Notes: generated from the letters alone by a model not told the origin. A DNA stretch of 64,000 nt from Blasia pusilla (GCA_050084515.1 CM114274.1:6572001-6636000), one strand, 5' to 3'. Shown: positions 10,692-24,198, counted from the first letter of the stretch. Numbers and translations are program-made.

Positions 10692-13600
10692 CAATTATCT
10701 CATGAAAAGTATCTAGCTAGAAAATTTTGGCTGTTTGATTTTTTTTTGAAATTAAATTTTGAGAATGTTTCTCAAGAAATAACCAAGCAATAAAATTTTT
10801 ACATTGAAATTAATTTTCAGGAATTGTGTTCCATAGATAACAACTTGAAACATTCGTCATACATGTGTACCAAATCTTTCATTGGATTTTTCTATTGAAG
10901 ATGGTCTCCATATGTTTTTATTGTTATAATTTCATGTTTAAAAGTCTTTTCATTACCATTATTCATCTCCATCCCTCACAACCAATAGATGCATGGACAT
11001 CTAATTGCTATGATATATATATATATATATTAATTATCATAAATATTAAATATAATTAGACAAACTGGTAATATACTTACTACTTTGAAGTACCTCTTGA
11101 GGTTCAACACTTTGGTGGATGTAAAATTAGGGGGAGGGAAAGTGACCATGTTTAAATCTTGGAGAGAGGGGAAGAGGTCATAATGGGGAAGAATTATTTG
11201 TTCCCCCAAGAAGTGCAGGAATAGGAATTAATTTTAGTGAAGAGGGAGATGTTGATTAAGTGGATTATTACTTATGTTTGAAGAAGGAGAAGTGGAAATT
11301 ATTACAAATTCATAAAATTATCTGAGATTGAGGAGTGAAGGACTAGGATGTTTATTAAGGGTATCGAACTTAAAATAATATCTTTTGATAAAAATAAAGA
11401 ATTAAGTAAAAATCAGGACAAGAAAGAAGAAAGCAAGAAAGAATAATTATGTCACGCATAGGCTTTTGTCCCGTGGGTCATGTTATGGTAGTTATCTAAC
11501 ATGTTTTGCCTTGGTAAGATGAGTTGGACGTATTAAAGGTTTTGTGATCCATGTAGTAATAATCAAGGAATTAAGCTATGCGGTGAGGCACATAATCAAA
11601 GAATTCATTCATTTTATGATGGAAATTTTTGGGCACTTACATGTGTCTTTTGATACTTTATTGGAAACATATGTTTATCATTCCTTATGGTAAGCATCAT
11701 CATTATTCCTTATGGTAATCTTTCGCTATCAATTTCTAGTACTTATTTTTGTCAATGCATCTTGCTAGCATTACAACATGCACAAGTATTGCCATTCTTA
11801 CGTCCAGAAAAGTGGTTGGTTGCCGCTCACCTCGTTATCTATCCGCATCTAATCAACTACTAGTGTCTATGTCAAATTTGTTTCGATGATGGCATAGCTC
11901 GTTGGGTTCATTTGTGAGTTGGTTTTCGCCATTTTCTTTTTGCATTCTTTACCTCCTTGCCTCCTCGAATGCTGTTGTATTTATTCCTATTCTTATGAGG
12001 TTTATTCTTTAGTAAAGTGGATTTTATTGTAGGTTACGTGTAGATATGGGTGAGAAAAGATAAAATTTACACACTCGTAAAAGAGCTAGAAGAGAACCAT
12101 CCACGGTCCTAACTAGAAATCAAATATGACTCTCTTAAGAGACATATTACGAATATTTTCCATCAAACTTGAAAAAAGATGAATACCTTCGCATATTTTA
12201 CCCATTAAGAGAAAAGAAAGAATTAACATGGGTTTGGATTCTTAGAAGGAATATAATACTTTCTACCTCAAATGGGCATAATTATGGATAACGGAGCTCG
12301 TGATGATGAATTTTTTTTTAAAGCAAACAGGAGTATGTCGGAGCCCCGCCGAGAAGACAAACATGAATATCAATATTTATCTAAAGAATACATGTTATTA
12401 TTATAAGCTGTCATATGTAGTCTTTAAAGTGCCAAACGGACATTATCTGCGTGGATTAAAAATAATATAAAACACAAAGAGGGGATTGATGCCCCTAGAA
12501 GGAGCGTACTTTCTAAACCATTAAGAGAAAAGAAATGATGTATGGCGTCATAAACATGGACGACTAGCCTTGTGCTTGACGCAAGCGCCCCTCGAATTGC
12601 TACACCATTATTCATTAAAAAAATTACTCAACCTCTAAAATGCTAAGTAAACGTTGTGTGTCTGGAGCTAAACTACTCCCCCACTTAGAAAAAAAAGCAC
12701 AAAAAATCACAAACTGTCGCCGACCCCCTTAGAAAACACGAAAGCCCTTTCTTCATGACATAGGGTGAGCTTCATTGGACCCCATGGAAGAATCCTCATT
12801 AGACATGGGGTACATAGTCAAGGCCCTATGGAAGACCTAGAAGAATCCTTGTGCACATGCAGTCCATAGTCAAGCCAATCTTGGTCCATGGTTGAGAGCT
12901 TTGACTCAATGGTGGGGCACATTGCACACATCACAAACGTGCTATGATAAATAAAGGAAATGATGGTGGGGAAGTCGAGAACAAAATTTGTGTCCATGTT
13001 CGTCATGACATGCAAACTAGCTTTTCTTAGTGTGGAGCCACTGCTATGACGTAATAGCATTGGCTATTACGTTGGTTATATTTGTAGACAGTTTAAATTA
13101 ATAAAAATAATTGTTTCTCGTTGTTGCCCGGCCCTGTGAGAATTTTGTTTTCTGCCCAAGTGTTACGTGTCAAACATAGGGAGAAAGAAGTGGACAAACC
13201 CAAGAAAAGACCTTTCTCCATTCGGAGGTCACATGGTTAATAACTATTTTGACTTCTTAAAAATTTATCCCGTGGGCATGAAGAGGGGAGTGGTCTTGTC
13301 ATAAAGTCAGTTGGCGCTGCTATATATCCACTTTATTATAAAATAAAGTGGATATAAAGTGTATGTTTTGGGATTGTGGATAATTTGTTTGACGAAAAGA
13401 AGGTTGGGGGGATGGAAACGGGAGTTGTGGCCATTTGTTAATGGGCCTCCACACCCTAAAATTAATTACTCGACTGACTTTTCTAAATATCTGGGAATGA
13501 ATGACTTTCACGGATCATCCCTCATAATTTTGTGGTCTTGAAATTCTTTTGACGTTTTTGAATCCTCTCTTATTTTACTTTCCAAGAGTTGTTGTCGTTC

Positions 13601-14340
13601 TTTTAAGTATGTATTCTTCCTCTTTTCAATCCCCTTGCAAGTAATCTTTTTGCATTAGAGTAATCTCCTCCATTATGGAATCTTCCATTTTTCTTGATTT
13701 TTTGCCTCTTTTTTTAATCCCATTTTGATTAATTTTGGTCTCCCTTTTTCGAATTAAATTAGAACCCCTCCATTCTTGCCACACCCCTCAAATATTCTCT
13801 TCTCTTTTCATGGTTGCAAAGTTATGGCGACTTGTTGGGTCTCCATAGCTCTGGCGGAGGGCTTAGGATGTGGGTGCTAATCGCAAAAGCTATGGATCCA
13901 TCGACGTTCACTTAGTTGTAGTCATGTCTTTCTAAGTGATGATGATTATGTCTTTGCTTCTTGTGACTTTAGCTGGTATGGAGCGCCCACTTTTCTCTTA
14001 TAGGGCCGGTTCTGACCTTCACACACTCTGACATTTTGAATTTCCCTCTTTTATATTTCCGATGGGTTTTCCATCACTCGCTTTTCACTAACGCTTTCGG
14101 GTTTCTCCCTTTTTAAACCCCTTGGAAGATCAGTCTCCACTTTTGAACTCCACTAAATCCAATCCCCGCCATTCTTGCTTGAACCCAATAAAGGTCTTCT
14201 CTCTTTCCAATCCCCTCATGAGTAACCTTAGCGTCCGTCAGTGAACTAACTTGAACCCCCTCTATTCCGGCTCCATAAATTAATTCCCCGTTGCCTTTTC
14301 TCCGTCTTAGCGCTTCCCAAGACGAGAGCACTCGCTCGCC
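10692..14340. other. AT-rich intergenic DNA, no gene recognised
   Basis: No long frame and no recognisable protein domain was seen. It contains a short (TA)n run near 11010-11030. At 13090-13180 a stretch (ttgcccggccctgtgag, then gtgttacgtgtcaaac) resembles degenerate copies at 24.9 and 37.05-37.25 kb, so it is probably repeat-derived. Confidence 0.5.
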
Positions 14341-14399
14341 GGAGTGTGGGTTGTAGTGGTGGCGCTATTATTTTATTTAATTATTTAATTATTTATATT

Positions 14400-15180
14400 G
14401 TGGGAATTGTTGCGCAGGGCAGCCTTGTCTCATCGACGAGGGGATCGAATAAAATCCGGTCTGCACTCATTTATTTATTTCTGGCACGCATTTGGATTGT
14501 GTGCGGACGATGGATGGAAGGAACTTCAAGGAAGGAAGCGGACGGGAGGTTGCGGGACTGTTGGCGGTGGGGTGTACCGGGCGGGCCAGGCAGGCGCGCC
14601 GGTCATTCGTTCGTTCGCTGCCGGTGAGTTTCACTGTCCCGGGAAGAATAAATATAATGATTTGTGTAGTCGTCGTCGTCTGGCAGAAAGAGACCGCGTA
14701 TCTTTCGCTGGATTTTGCCCTATCTTTTCGTGGGTACCTGGACTCAGCGTTCCCGGACATGGACAGATTTCGAGTGTGCGGGGGCGAGATGTTCCTTCGG
14801 ATATGGATTGTGCATCAAACTACCCGCCTTCGGGAAAGGAGGGTGCTTTCGTCTTCCGGCTGCTCGCGCTCGTCTGGGCGATGGAGTCTCGAAGGGTTTT
14901 TTCTCGCGACTTTTCGTCGGGAAATCGTGTTGTTCCGCGTGTGAGACTTGGGCAGAGTTGTGGGCACGCACGCCCGGAAGTTGCTTCCAATGCGTTTTCT
15001 TTCTTGCGAGCTCGACAACTTTGAGGGTTCGGCTCTCCTCCCCGTGCCGATTTAGGGCAGTCTCGCGCGCTCGGGCCACAGGTCGAGAAAGTTGACGGAG
15101 ACCTTACCGAAACGACAGTGTCGAGAGAAGCTCGTGTCGAAAATGAGTTTCGCGGTCGCGGATCGCATCATTCGATTGTA
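14400..15180. other. CpG-rich block without a recognised gene
   Basis: Base composition changes sharply from AT-rich to GC- and CpG-rich here. Overlapping open frames exist on both strands (for example 14398-15024 plus), as expected by chance in GC-rich DNA, and none resembles a known family. It could be the promoter or 5' exon of a noncoding transcript, or a lost gene. Confidence 0.4.
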
Positions 15181-16355
15181 AAAGTGCAACGACTGTCGAC
15201 TCCCGATGAATGACTTGGATAGAAGAGGTCAGGTGTAATCTTCTTTGCTTCTATCAATGCACAAGGAACCGCATCAACCCCGAGACGCGAGATTCGCATT
15301 GCTAAAATCCAGAACACCGTCTCTCCACTCCCGAATCTAGCGCCTTCGAGCAAGCACAAGCATCTACACATGGCGGATTTCCAACGCGCGCGGGAATCAT
15401 TACACAATTCCTGTAGATTCCGTGGGATTGTCCAGATGTGTACACACACGACGATTGACGAAGGATATGGACTAATGATCCGTATGAATTAAACCCCCGC
15501 ACTGCATTCTGTGCTGTCAATCGGAATCAAAGAATACAGCTTATGAACGTACAAGGGCGACCCCTGATTCCTTCGGGAGTAAGCCCGTGACAGATTCAGA
15601 GAGTGGGTCAGTGAGTTTATTAAACACGCGAGAACTATGAACGGTAGTGACCTCATAAGGGCGTCGATGCGGGTGTCGACAAGAATCGACACACATCCTC
15701 GGAGGCAGCAGTACAGGGAAGGCAAACGGGTTAGACAGGTTCCCCCCGTAGACGACTGTAAACTGAAACCAACGCAGGGAGACATGACTCCGCCCAGACT
15801 CCAACAGAACCGTACACAATCGGCGAAAGCCTAGTCCAGCGATATGGCGGCGTAAATGAGGAAAAATTCATTTTTATCTTCCCAGTGTTTACAGAATGTG
15901 TCCGATAGAATTGCAATAAAAGATTGTCGTGCCATAGACTCCTCGACCCTTCAGATTTGTTGTCAAATACCCGCTGCGGAATCCTCTATCGGGTTGGTCA
16001 AATCAGGTCATTACTTTTCGATCTCGGGTACTATTGCAAGGCGGCGGCCAAGATAGGACGAAGACTTGCTCGTTCAAGATCGACACAAGGAGACAAGACT
16101 TCGAGTGTAACTAATCATAAAAGCAGTACATGCGTGGCTTCTATGCAGGGTGAATTCGGAGTTCTATACTCCGAAGTGTGGTGTCCCGGGAATGTGTCGC
16201 ACGCTTGATGCAACGATACGTCATGAGCCTACAATTCCTTGGGCCCACGTCGGAAGGAACTTCTCGCTTGCATTTCCAGAGAAATTCTAACTGAGAGACA
16301 GTCACTACAACCGGACAAATAGAGCGTTTTCATGTCACATTACCCGATGACTCCT
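15181..16355. other. Intergenic DNA downstream of ClpR4
   Basis: There is no recognised gene, only short frames without family resemblance on both strands. The composition is balanced and unlike the AT-rich repeats, so this may be old unique sequence or the 3' flank of ClpR4. Confidence 0.4.
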
Positions 16356-16362
16356 AATCCAA

Positions 16363-16575
16363 CGAACTCAGTGAACGCTCGGGGACTGCTTCACATTTCC
16401 AGAGCAACTGGAAGGGAAGACATCACAACTGAACGAACTCAGCGAACGCTCCCAGACTATTTCACACTTCCAGAGCAACTGGAAGGGAAGATATCACAAC
16501 TGGACGAACTGAACGAACGCCCACACTAAGATTTCAAAGGGATTGGAAGGGAAGATATCACACTCAAACGAGCTC
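16363..16575. repeat. Tandem repeat with 71-bp period, about 3 copies
   Basis: Units begin with cgaactcag-type sequence at 16363, 16434 and 16505, exactly 71 bp apart. Each carries ccagagcaactggaaggg or a close variant followed by gatatcacaac. The third unit is shorter and more diverged, and a fragment follows at 16569. It lies about 0.7 kb beyond the ClpR4 stop codon. Confidence 0.9.
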
Positions 16576-17249
16576 GGAGACTATTTCTTCGACTTCCATA
16601 GAACTTGGAATTGCCAAGAGTTCACCACGACGGAACGAATCGAGTGGAACGCTCCCACGCAAAGACTCGTTGCACTCAACGTACAGTTGGGTGTACAGTG
16701 AGACGGATTTTGTTGATAAAGAACTTGGAGACCCTCGCATCAAAACCAGGGCATGACACACGGGACTGAGAAGGTTAGGTGGAGGATGATCCGAGAAACT
16801 CGGGTGCTTTACTCAGTAGCGCAATTCAAGAGTTGATTTGATGATTAGTTTTAAGGGACTGAACTTTTTAAATGGAACCTGGAATAGGATATCTGCGGCG
16901 AACTTTGTCGATCAGTTCCGGTGAAGTATTGGACACTCCTAGTCATGTCACACTGACACTGACTCGTCTCCGACCATTTCAGATGTTGGGCTCCTCGTCT
17001 GCATTGCTCTTGGTCCGTCCAATTTTTTCGAGCAATTTCTTTGTTCTTTCGATCCCATTTGAGGCAAATTACATCAAATGGTCAATCAGAGATTTTTACA
17101 CTGGAAATCTGGTGGGCTCCAACGTGGGGACACAGCTAGCTCTCCACTTGGCAAGCCCTGTACTTCATTTGGTGAAAAAAACTACAAGAGCACCTTGACG
17201 ACAAATGTCTCTGGAGACTCTAAGGGTTCTAAGACAATTTTTAACTAGA

Positions 17250-20200
17250 TTAAATCAGCTGGGCCTTTTTGAGATCTGCTACAAGTCCCTTGTCTTCTTT
17301 ATCAGAGTAGAGCACCTGCATCCGTCCACAAGTTTATTGAGTAAAGCCCGATAGTCAAATTCTTCCGAAACCAATCATTCGAATCAAATAACTCTTTGGC
17401 ACAGTGAATTAGCCATCAGTGAACGAGATTTTATCAACCAAGAACTTCCTACAAGTTCCACTTATCATCATTCCCAAGTCCCTACGGAAGCATACACATA
17501 CTGCAAAATTGCGTTCATCACTTCTATGTCCTGTCTGATGGGTGAGCCGATTACTTCTTGGCTAGGTAGAGAGAGTGAATTGTTACCTTATCAATGATTC
17601 CATACTCGACAGCTTCAGCAGGACTGAAATACAGAGGCCGTCTAATATCCTCCTCGATTTTCTCTGCGCTATGTCCCAAATGCCTAGAATATAGGCTTAC
17701 CTGTTACAACATACGACAAGGCATTTGTTCAGTACTCACATGTTTGCAGAATTTGCACGGAGTGTGGCCGTCTACATGTTACAGCATACAAAGTTTTCCT
17801 GGGATGCTTTTGAAACCAGTGAACTGCAGTAGGCTCACAGAAACAAATCTATGGATTCTTTCATTGATAATTAGTGTCCAGAAAATCGATCTAGTTTCTG
17901 AAGTCGTCTAAATTAACCCTAAGGGAGTACTCATTCAGTAGTGTCTGTAGTAGCCTTGCGTTCATAGACAAGAGACCAGAGAAAGGCGTCGAGAGAAGGC
18001 GATACACCTATTTCATTTCCTTGACAATCAGTTAAGAGATGAGAACTGCTTCTAGCATCTATCTAACCTTCAGGAGCTCGATCAGGGGTATGTGTTTCTG
18101 CGGATTGGGTTGGTAAAACTATATGTCAAGGTCAGACATTCTGTTAAGAGAGTTCAACAGAATTGAGTGGGCACTCCATTTACCAAATCGGTGTTCCAAA
18201 TTTTCCACCATTCAGGTGGAGAAATGTGGAGTACAAGTGCTTGTAGATGAGTGGCCTGTTAAAAAGCTGAAAAATTGTGTATTCAGACAATAAGGAATAC
18301 TTGTGAGCACTCAAGACAAAGAGGGAGTAACAAGCTAGGAGAGGGGGTGATGCATATCTGTAGACATATAAGTGAACGTACAGTATCTGACCTATGCATT
18401 GTTTAGGTCTGGCCAAAGTGAATCTGATATGCTGGCTGGCTGGGGTTACAATGTCTCGTGAGCATACACAAGAGCAAGAGAAAATGGATGAAAAATTGGA
18501 GTTGCTTGTGAGTCTGATAATCCCAATCTTTCCTGTGTATTGTGTAAACCTCACACGACCTCTGGATAGAGGCCTTGTAGCAATATGTCCACAAGTTGAT
18601 ATCAAACTTCCATCAATGTGAGTTGACGTCCATTCCTAGGATCAATCAAGAAACAAGTTTTTTGAGGGCAAGTTTTGTGACTCAATTGCCTCATTCACTG
18701 AATTCTACAGGTTTGTTTTCGGGGATGAGAATGTAAATATCTGTAACTTCCAGGCTAATAATTCATTAGTGTATGCAACCCCTGCCAAATGCCACTTCCA
18801 GGTTCTTGTTACACACTTGCTCCAAACAATGGCTCCTTCAGAATCTTTGGCATTCCCTCTGAATATGTTCTACGCAGGCCTGGTTGGGACTTCAAGGTCG
18901 AGCAAACCTCATAGCAATGTAGATTACTTTCATTGCGTCTGGATAATCCTTGAACTTAAAGTTGCATGACGAAGCTGTTATTCAGAGTCAAGCTGTTCGC
19001 CAACTTTGTTACTTTGTATCATGAATCCCATGACACTGGACATTTGCGGTTTTTGGGACAACCCTGATGCCTAAGCCGAACGTCTGCAGGTGTTATGTAC
19101 AGGACGACTTAAGTGGGCAACATTCACCTATTCAAGTAGCAGCACCACCTTTTTTGTAAGGTTCCACAGTCAATTTCCTTGTCAAAACCGAAAACTTTCC
19201 CACCAAAAATTATTTGCATGCTTCTCTGAAAATATTGCCCAAGTTTCTGATTCATGAAAAGGTGGCCCGAGTCTCTTGGTGCATGTTGCACTTTCAGAGA
19301 CTCCATGGAGACCCCGCCGGAATAAAGTGTTGCAAGCAAATAGAATCCATTCACCATACATCAAAATCACAAACCACAACAGAAAATGAGTGGAAGAAAT
19401 ATTGGGTATGCGAGGTTGGAGGAACAACACAACTTTACAATTGATATAACACATAATTTGGTTGCATTTGGAGACTGAAGGCTGAGAAGTTGGTATGGAG
19501 ATCTTCTAAGTCAGTAGAGGACGAGGTCCGCGAGAAGTGAGACACAATTGAGGATTGACTGGAGGAGAGAAGTATACCAGCTCATTCTTTATATTCCGGA
19601 CCTCCTTGCGGGCGATGTCAATGTCCGTGGCTTGTCCTCGGAATTGTGCTATTGGCTGTCCAACTCGGAATCCGGACAGAAAAAGGTTAGTTTGCCTTGT
19701 GACAAACAGTTATTGGCGTGGTTTCTACTATGTTTGCAGAAAGCCGGACCAAGTGCTCTGATGGAATAAAGTCCATAGTCCCTTACCTGCTTGATCATAA
19801 TTGTTGAAGACGGAAGTGCTGCTCTATTGCCCTTTGAGCCTGCTGCAAGAAGCAAAGCCGCTTCTCCCCATGCATTTCCTACGCACAGCGTGAAAATGGG
19901 AGGCTTTACATACCTGCACTCTCCAATTCAAAGTTGGATCCCACCCATCACTCTTTCAGAAGATCTGGGCCAACAAATATTGAAGCTCTAGGCTGACAAT
20001 ACAGCCTGCAAAGATTTGTGACTTGCCTTCCAAACCTGTAACTTGCAGTAAAATGAGGTGAAATTCCCAGTGCATTGGTTCAGGATCCTTATGACCATAA
20101 GTCCATAAGGTGTTGCAACAGTACCTCATTGTATCATAAATTGCAAAAGCTTCTGTCTCATATCCAAGTTTCTCCCCATCCTGATTGCACGCCAACAAGA

Positions 20201-21656
20201 ATGTAAGTGTAGATACGATATTGAAGATCAACCAGAAAAAATCGACTCCACCAAAAAACTTTCATCTCCCAAGCCAGATACAAGTAGGAAAAGATTGCGC
20301 AAGAAGAAAATTCGGTCCAAAGGAAGCTCTTTTTCTCCACTGTATAAATTGTCCAAGATGGACCTGAACACGTATCCAAACTACGACAGACTGTTTTATG
20401 AGTATAATTCCTATGTCTCTGGCATAAGGTCCTGGATAACCTTGGTTGTGCCTGTGGAGTTGATGTACATATAAATAGGCTTTTCTGGGTCTTCATATTG
20501 CAGATACAGAAGCTCTGCCATGATTAATTCCGTCACAGACGGCACTAGTGACATTCCCAAGAAAACTATACGATTCTTGAAAAGATAAGATGGCAGATCC
20601 GGAGGTGGCTGCTGAGTTGCATCGCCTCTTTGGAATGGAATAACCTGCGACCACGTAAACGCACTGAATGAGAACACACCTGAACCGGCTTTCAGAGACT
20701 GATATATCTCTTCCACGATCACTCTTGAGTTACAATTCAAAAACTGCAATCCACCGACTACACACAATCCAGCACTTTATCTACGCTTTAAATCTCCTTT
20801 CCAACTGACAGCAATATCAAGAGATTCGGTTCCATCTTTAGATATGGTCATGGACTGCAATAAATCATGCTGGAGTGTCCCTTTGCTTCCAAATTGTGAC
20901 CTCGAAGCTTGCTCGAATACCATACATGGGACAGTCTATCACCCACGTCCACGCTGTCCGACACCCAAATCAGACGGGGCTGTTCCCTCTCCTCGATGTA
21001 CATCAGGCTGAATGAGAAAAACGAACTCACGGACCACGATGGTTACACAACATCCCACTATGTTTGAGGTGAGGCAGAAGCATTTCCACTCAGGATTTGG
21101 AGGCGTGCACTTCGAATGCTTCAGGATGGGTTCGAGCAAGCTAGTGAAGCACGGTGAACCATCCAGTGGTCGAAATTCACGGGAGGCTGCGCAGTAGAGT
21201 AGCCTGTCAAAACCTCGTAATTGCGGCGACTTCTACACCGTTTCACAGCATGGAAAGACGAGGACAAATCCGACGACAACACAATTCTGTTTCTTAGGTC
21301 CGTCCCATCGCTTTCCTTCCCTAGTACGGAAGCTAATCCCAGAACGAAGCAGACTTCCATACCATAGTGACGACGCCGCGCCGGGCGCCCTTCCGCGGGT
21401 TGAATGGTTGATTCACCGCCCTGGACAGAGAAAAAATCCCTTGTCCCGTCAGGGAGCCATGCGCGCTTCCTACCACACGGGGAGAAACGAAGTGCGATTC
21501 CAAGCTCACTGCCCCATTCGCTGTCGGCTCCGTCCTCCTCTGGGTCTGGGGGACCGCAGCTGCTCTGCTCCAGCTCCTAGTTCCCGAAGCCCTCTCCGCC
21601 CAAACGCTGCGCTGCGAACTGCATGGAAGACTCGTTTCCATGCGAGCTGTCGCCAT
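17250..21656 (-). CDS. CLPR4: ATP-dependent Clp protease subunit ClpR4, chloroplastic (7 exons)
   Basis: ClpR4 is a ClpP-like subunit without catalytic residues in the plastid Clp core (the ring with ClpP3-P5 and ClpR1-R4). Exons on the minus strand: 21363-21656, 20441-20644, 20125-20180, 19787-19913, 19578-19655, 17587-17700 and 17250-17315, joined by GT-AG introns. The spliced frame is 312 codons plus stop, close to about 305 in Arabidopsis ClpR4. Exon 1 is a Ser/Arg-rich plastid transit peptide ending RRGVVTM. Exon 2 has PPPDLPSYLFKNRIVFLGM and YINSTGTTK, exon 3 GEKLGYETEAFAIYD, exon 4 CVGNAWGEAALLLAAGSK, and the last exon ends DLKKAQLI. Where ClpP has its active Ser, this protein has NAWGEAA, as ClpR4 does. 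The start at 21656 is the first Met giving a transit-like sequence; the upstream in-frame part is low-complexity. Family assignment is strong; splice sites were inferred by eye. Confidence 0.92.
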
Positions 21657-21843
21657 CTCCCACCTCCCTGCTCTTCCGTTTTCTCCTCCTCCTCCTCCTC
21701 CTCCTCCTTCGGCAGCAGCGGGAGCACGAAATCGAAAAGACAATGCAGTGAAATCAATCCATTGCAGGGGAGGCGTGGGGGACGGGATGTGACGAAGGAA
21801 AGGCGAGGGAGGGGTGAGCGATTGGCAGCAACGCTTGCAGTCC

Positions 21844-21892
21844 CTCCCGTCCGTCCGTCCGTCCGTGCGTCCGTCCGTGCGTCCGTCCTCAG
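21844..21892. repeat. CCGT/GCGT simple repeat upstream of ClpR4
   Basis: Tandem ccgt units with gcgt variants lie about 190 bp upstream of the ClpR4 start, with a (TCC)n tract between at about 21685-21708. They sit in the likely 5' UTR or core promoter. Confidence 0.85.
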
Positions 21893-21959
21893 CGAGGGAG
21901 CCCCCTCTGTAGTGGACGTGGGAGTGGATAGAGCACAGGGAGCGAACGGATGGCACACG

Positions 21960-23100
21960 CTAAGCTTACTAAACCAATCTAATCAAAACTACGCTCTCCC
22001 TTCCTCCTCATTAAATAGCTTATTATTATTATCCGCCGTCTCCGTCCATTCTTTCTTACGAGTGCGGAATTCTTTCTAAACCCATATGCATCATCCAAGA
22101 AAATGTATGATTAACCATCTTAATCTTACGGGTAATTAAAATTTGTTAAAAAAAAACCCAATGGCAAGAAAGAGGAGTGCTTGCATGGGTGAGAGGTGCT
22201 TGAATATGTCGGGTTGTCTCCTCATATTCCGCGACTCCTCATACCCCGCGACACAATTGGTATATTTGTGATTGGAGTGAGTGGACGTCTTCATATGTGC
22301 TCTTAAGAACACACTACAATGAGGAGAGTAAGTAGAAGACTATTTATCACAAAACAATTATAAAGTTGAAAAAAAAAGAATGGAAAAAATTGGGGTCCGG
22401 TTAGTAAGTAGGACATTCATTTTAGAAAAAGAGAAGAATTTGCATAAAGAATAAAAATTAAAAATTGGTAAAAAAAAGAGATTCCCGACATGTGTTTGAA
22501 AGGAATTAATTTGTAAAAAGAAAAATAGTGTAAAAAATGGAGAAGAAAGATTAAATTAGAAGAAAAAAAAGAGGATTTTTTAAAATTAATTTCTATCCCC
22601 CTATTCCCAAGCTAAGGTTTGGATTAGGTGCGGGTTCCTACACCTAATCTAACGATTAGATTAGAAGGGCACTCTCCTAATCAAATTATTAGATTAGGAG
22701 AATTTTTTTGAAGAAGAGTGGTGGGGGGGGTTTGGGCTCCACCCCTACCACCCATCCCCTCCCCCCAAAAGCGCTCCCTCCCTTAGGGCAGCTTAGGGTC
22801 CCTACGACCCTAAACCCCCTCTGGTGGACCAAACTCCGATTGCATATCATGCGTTTAGGCTCTCCTCCTTGCTAGCGCTCATGTTGTTGTACTTAAGAGC
22901 ACTCTTGCTGCTTTTGCTTCCCAATTAAACCTAAATCTGTCTGATGTGAGAGATCTCAGAGGGTGCGGACAAGTGTATTGCTAGAGTAGGAAAGGGTGCG
23001 GTTAGGTGTAGTGCTAGAGCAGGCAAGCAAGCTCTTCGGGCAGGTCATGGGCACGCTTGAGTAAGAGTTCCCTACAACTACCACTTTGACTTTAGGTGCT
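21960..23100. other. Intergenic DNA upstream of ClpR4
   Basis: The near part holds the likely ClpR4 promoter. From 22.1 kb it becomes AT-rich with poly-A-type runs and then a short C-rich, G-rich tract (22.72-22.82 kb). I see no gene. Confidence 0.4.
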
Positions 23101-23341
23101 TTCTACACCTGAAGTTTGACTATCACTGAGCCGCATGCATGCATGTGGGATATTAAGCTAGAACTGGCATGGACACTTATCTTAGGTGCTCTTGGGAAGC
23201 ACATGGTGGCCTTGTCATCCAAGGTTGGGACTCGCTCAATTGATGAACATTCATGATTTGTCATGTATCTAGCACATACACGCTGAGGTTTCTTTGTTGA
23301 ACCTGTCTTGATTGTCACTTCATGTTTACACATAGGCCTTC

Positions 23342-23782
23342 TCAAATAATATTGTGGAGACCCTTCAATGTCTCATCGACTTCCTTGGATTTCCCCAAGG
23401 ACTCTACACGGCTTGGGAAATATCCTCTGTATGAACACTCAAGGTCATTTGAAAAAGGGATAGAGTCCCTTTTGGCATACCCAAAGTCTGGACCCTCTGA
23501 AGGGCTTAACCACGTACCCCAAGCCGGGCTTCTAATCGTTCTTGATTGTATATTTCTCTCGTGTGTTGAAGGTTTAATGTCCCTTGTTGGTGGAAGCTTT
23601 GTATCTGACTTAGAGTCAAGTTTGATGTACTCGTCTTGAGAAAGTGGAGACCATTTATCGCTCTCTTGGGCTGATAGATTTGCACTCTTTATGCCATAAT
23701 GTTTCTTGGATGGAGCCACATTGATGCTAATAGTCTTCCCTCTACCATGTGTTGATTTCATTGCAGTCTTTCTCGTTGCCAT
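23342..23782 (-). CDS. Short unrecognised reading frame (146 codons)
   Basis: This is an uninterrupted minus-strand frame beginning MATRKTAMKSTHGRGK and ending KGLHNII. It is rich in Lys, Ser and Arg with no predicted membrane segment and no motif I recognise. A second frame (23103-23345) overlaps its end by a few bases and could be an exon or a frame-shifted continuation. Composition is closer to coding than the flanks, but there is no family support. It may be a small lineage-specific gene or a fragment of a transposon protein. Confidence 0.3.
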   Translation of the reverse strand: MATRKTAMKSTHGRGKTISINVAPSKKHYGIKSANLSAQESDKWSPLSQDEYIKLDSKSDTKLPPTRDIKPSTHERNIQSRTIRSPAWGTWLSPSEGPDFGYAKRDSIPFSNDLECSYRGYFPSRVESLGKSKEVDETLKGLHNII

Positions 23783-24096
23783 GCTTCTTGGTACCTGATA
23801 GATTTGAGCAACCCTTCTTGTTGGACTTGTTCAGAGATGAGTTGTACAACAAGGAGCTAAGCCAAAGAGCAAAAAACAAAGCATGAGAGGTATGAGTGAG
23901 CTTCTATCTCAAATGCTCATAGGAGGGAGCAATTGATGCAAGCAGACCTGCAATGCTCCGAACAACCTACAATGTATTGCAAACACAACTTAGCTCGTAT
24001 GATCAAGTTTTTAGTGAGCATCAAGTGTATCAGATGATTGCTCAGATAGCATGAATACATACAATAGTAGAGTTGTAGAGAAAGAATAGTAGCCTA

Positions 24097-24198
24097 CACA
24101 ACATGGAAGGCATGAAAGACTTCGAACTTGAGTAAAGCTAAAAATCGCACAACATGGAAGGCATGAAAGACTTCAAACTTGAGCAAAACTGAAAATCG
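24097..24198. repeat. 51-bp tandem duplication
   Basis: Two adjacent copies begin cacaacatggaaggcatg at 24097 and 24148 and differ at only a few positions. No gene is near. Confidence 0.9.

Noticed and set aside
14398-15024. A 208-codon plus-strand frame in the CpG-rich block
   Set aside because: Several frames on both strands are equally long there, which is typical of GC-rich noncoding DNA.
21333-21956. A ClpR4 start at 21956
   Set aside because: The first 100 codons are translated simple repeats (TDGR and poly-Gly), unlike a transit peptide.
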